From the NCBI RefSeq assembly GCF_900302455.1, contig NZ_ONZG01000013.1, positions 124,001 to 188,000 of the forward strand: 64,000 nucleotides of DNA. Direction: 5' to 3'. The DNA is from Falsiruegeria mediterranea M17. GTDB lineage: Bacteria > Pseudomonadota > Alphaproteobacteria > Rhodobacterales > Rhodobacteraceae. A program made the translations under genes and the position numbers. Positions 63,446 through 64,000 of the stretch are shown piece after piece (the first letter of the stretch is position 1; the number at the start of each line of letters is the position of its first letter). The notes under the pieces were generated by a model, which was given only the letters and a program-made list of their open reading frames with translations, had not been told where the DNA came from and did not search any database.

Positions 63446-64000
63446 ATGAAAAAACGATCCAAACTCGACATCGGCTGGCTTAGAATCGGGGCGGTAGTAT
63501 TGTTTGCGAGCGGCCTTGCTTCGAGCAAAGCAAGCGCAACTGACGACATTGTTCGCGACGGCGAATACAACTTCCTTGCCGCCCAGCATGGTGACGTTTG
63601 GGCGGAGCAAGACAAATCCATCGATGCAAAACTGGCTGAATATCGGGAACAGAATGGTGGCAAGCCACCGAACATTCTGTACATCCTCATTGATGACGTC
63701 AGCTTTGGCCAGATGGGCAACAGAGCAATGAACTACGTCACAGGGATAGACACCCAACACGTCAATAAGCTGGCCCAAGAGGGCATGTCGCTGATGCGCA
63801 TGTACACCGAGCCATCCTGTACTCCGACGCGTACCGCGTTTCTGACTGGCCGTCACCCCGTGCGCGCTGGTGTTGAAGAAGTAAAAGTCGCTTTGGTGGG
63901 TGAAGGCCTGGCTTCTGAAGAAGTTACCTTGCCTGAAGTCCTAAAGCAGGCCGGATACAATACATCTCATGTAGGCAAGTGGCATCAGGGCGACATCGAA
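63446..64000 (+). CDS. Sulfatase (arylsulfatase family), 5' part; cut by window edge
   Basis: From the ATG at 63446 (AAAGGA upstream) 185 codons run open to the edge. A signal peptide precedes NILYILIDDVSFGQMGN, a metal-binding sulfatase block. PSCTPTRTAFLTGRHPVRAGV holds the C-x-P-x-R sequence whose Cys is converted to formylglycine. GKWHQGD follows. The protein is exported and hydrolyses sulfate esters, as is common in marine bacteria that use algal polysaccharides. It is truncated at the right edge. Confidence 0.93.
   Translation, partial: MKKRSKLDIGWLRIGAVVLFASGLASSKASATDDIVRDGEYNFLAAQHGDVWAEQDKSIDAKLAEYREQNGGKPPNILYILIDDVSFGQMGNRAMNYVTGIDTQHVNKLAQEGMSLMRMYTEPSCTPTRTAFLTGRHPVRAGVEEVKVALVGEGLASEEVTLPEVLKQAGYNTSHVGKWHQGDIE

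Noticed and set aside
1-64000. CRISPR arrays, rRNA genes or riboswitches
   Set aside because: No regularly spaced repeats, no rRNA sequence and no recognisable riboswitch core were seen in the window.

Overview
The window looks like the chromosome of a marine alphaproteobacterium of the Roseobacter group (Rhodobacteraceae, Ruegeria-like). This is inferred from the gene set and style: dnaG followed by rpoD, a complete soxBDAG sarcosine oxidase operon, Tad-type pseudopilins, duplicated tRNA-Glu genes, many solute-binding and flavin enzymes, and high-GC codon use. No 16S rRNA gene is present, so the genus is not fixed.

Layout. Positions 1-28,700 are mostly core chromosome: the first codons of nrdR at the left edge, a YjbQ-family gene, two small exported proteins, rpoD and dnaG, the sarcosine oxidase operon (soxBDAG, minus strand), a beta-barrel protein, a glutamate-type dehydrogenase with a clear terminator, three Tad pseudopilin or vWA genes, a short reductive-dehalogenase-like protein, a GMC oxidoreductase with a tiny Tat-like partner, a nucleotide cyclase, a pirin, a TetR regulator with its palindrome, hom, glpX, recJ and two identical tRNA-Glu genes. 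From about 28,885 the content becomes accessory: a 1655-residue RTX/lipase/propeller protein, a MarR regulator, an Old-Yellow-Enzyme family demethylase-like flavoprotein, and then the most striking locus.

The striking locus (37,788-49,243) reads as a self-contained amide uptake and utilisation system. A MarR regulator is divergent from an AmiC-like binding protein with no signal peptide. This is followed by an SPFH/flotillin-like protein, a Tat-exported amide/urea-type binding protein, two branched-chain-type permeases and a LivG ATPase. Next comes a LivF ATPase fused in frame to a nitrile-pathway-type amidase, and last an acyl-CoA synthetase. The order suggests import, hydrolysis at the inner face of the transporter, and activation of the released acid. 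I know of no described transporter ATPase-amidase fusion, but I could not search for one.

From 49,367 to 64,000 lie a MOSC protein with a Cys-tailed MarR regulator, a triple 11-bp repeat in front of an exported protein, a pair of small c-type cytochromes, a decayed PhzF gene, an M20 amidohydrolase, a PNPOx-FNR fusion with a GST and a LysR regulator, and an IclR regulator with paired operator-like sites facing a cupin dioxygenase and SDR pair. A TPR signalling protein diverges from a sulfatase cut off by the right edge. Stretches at 34.9-35.3, 37.3-37.8, 51.5-52.1 and 55.2-55.7 kb hold no gene I can defend.
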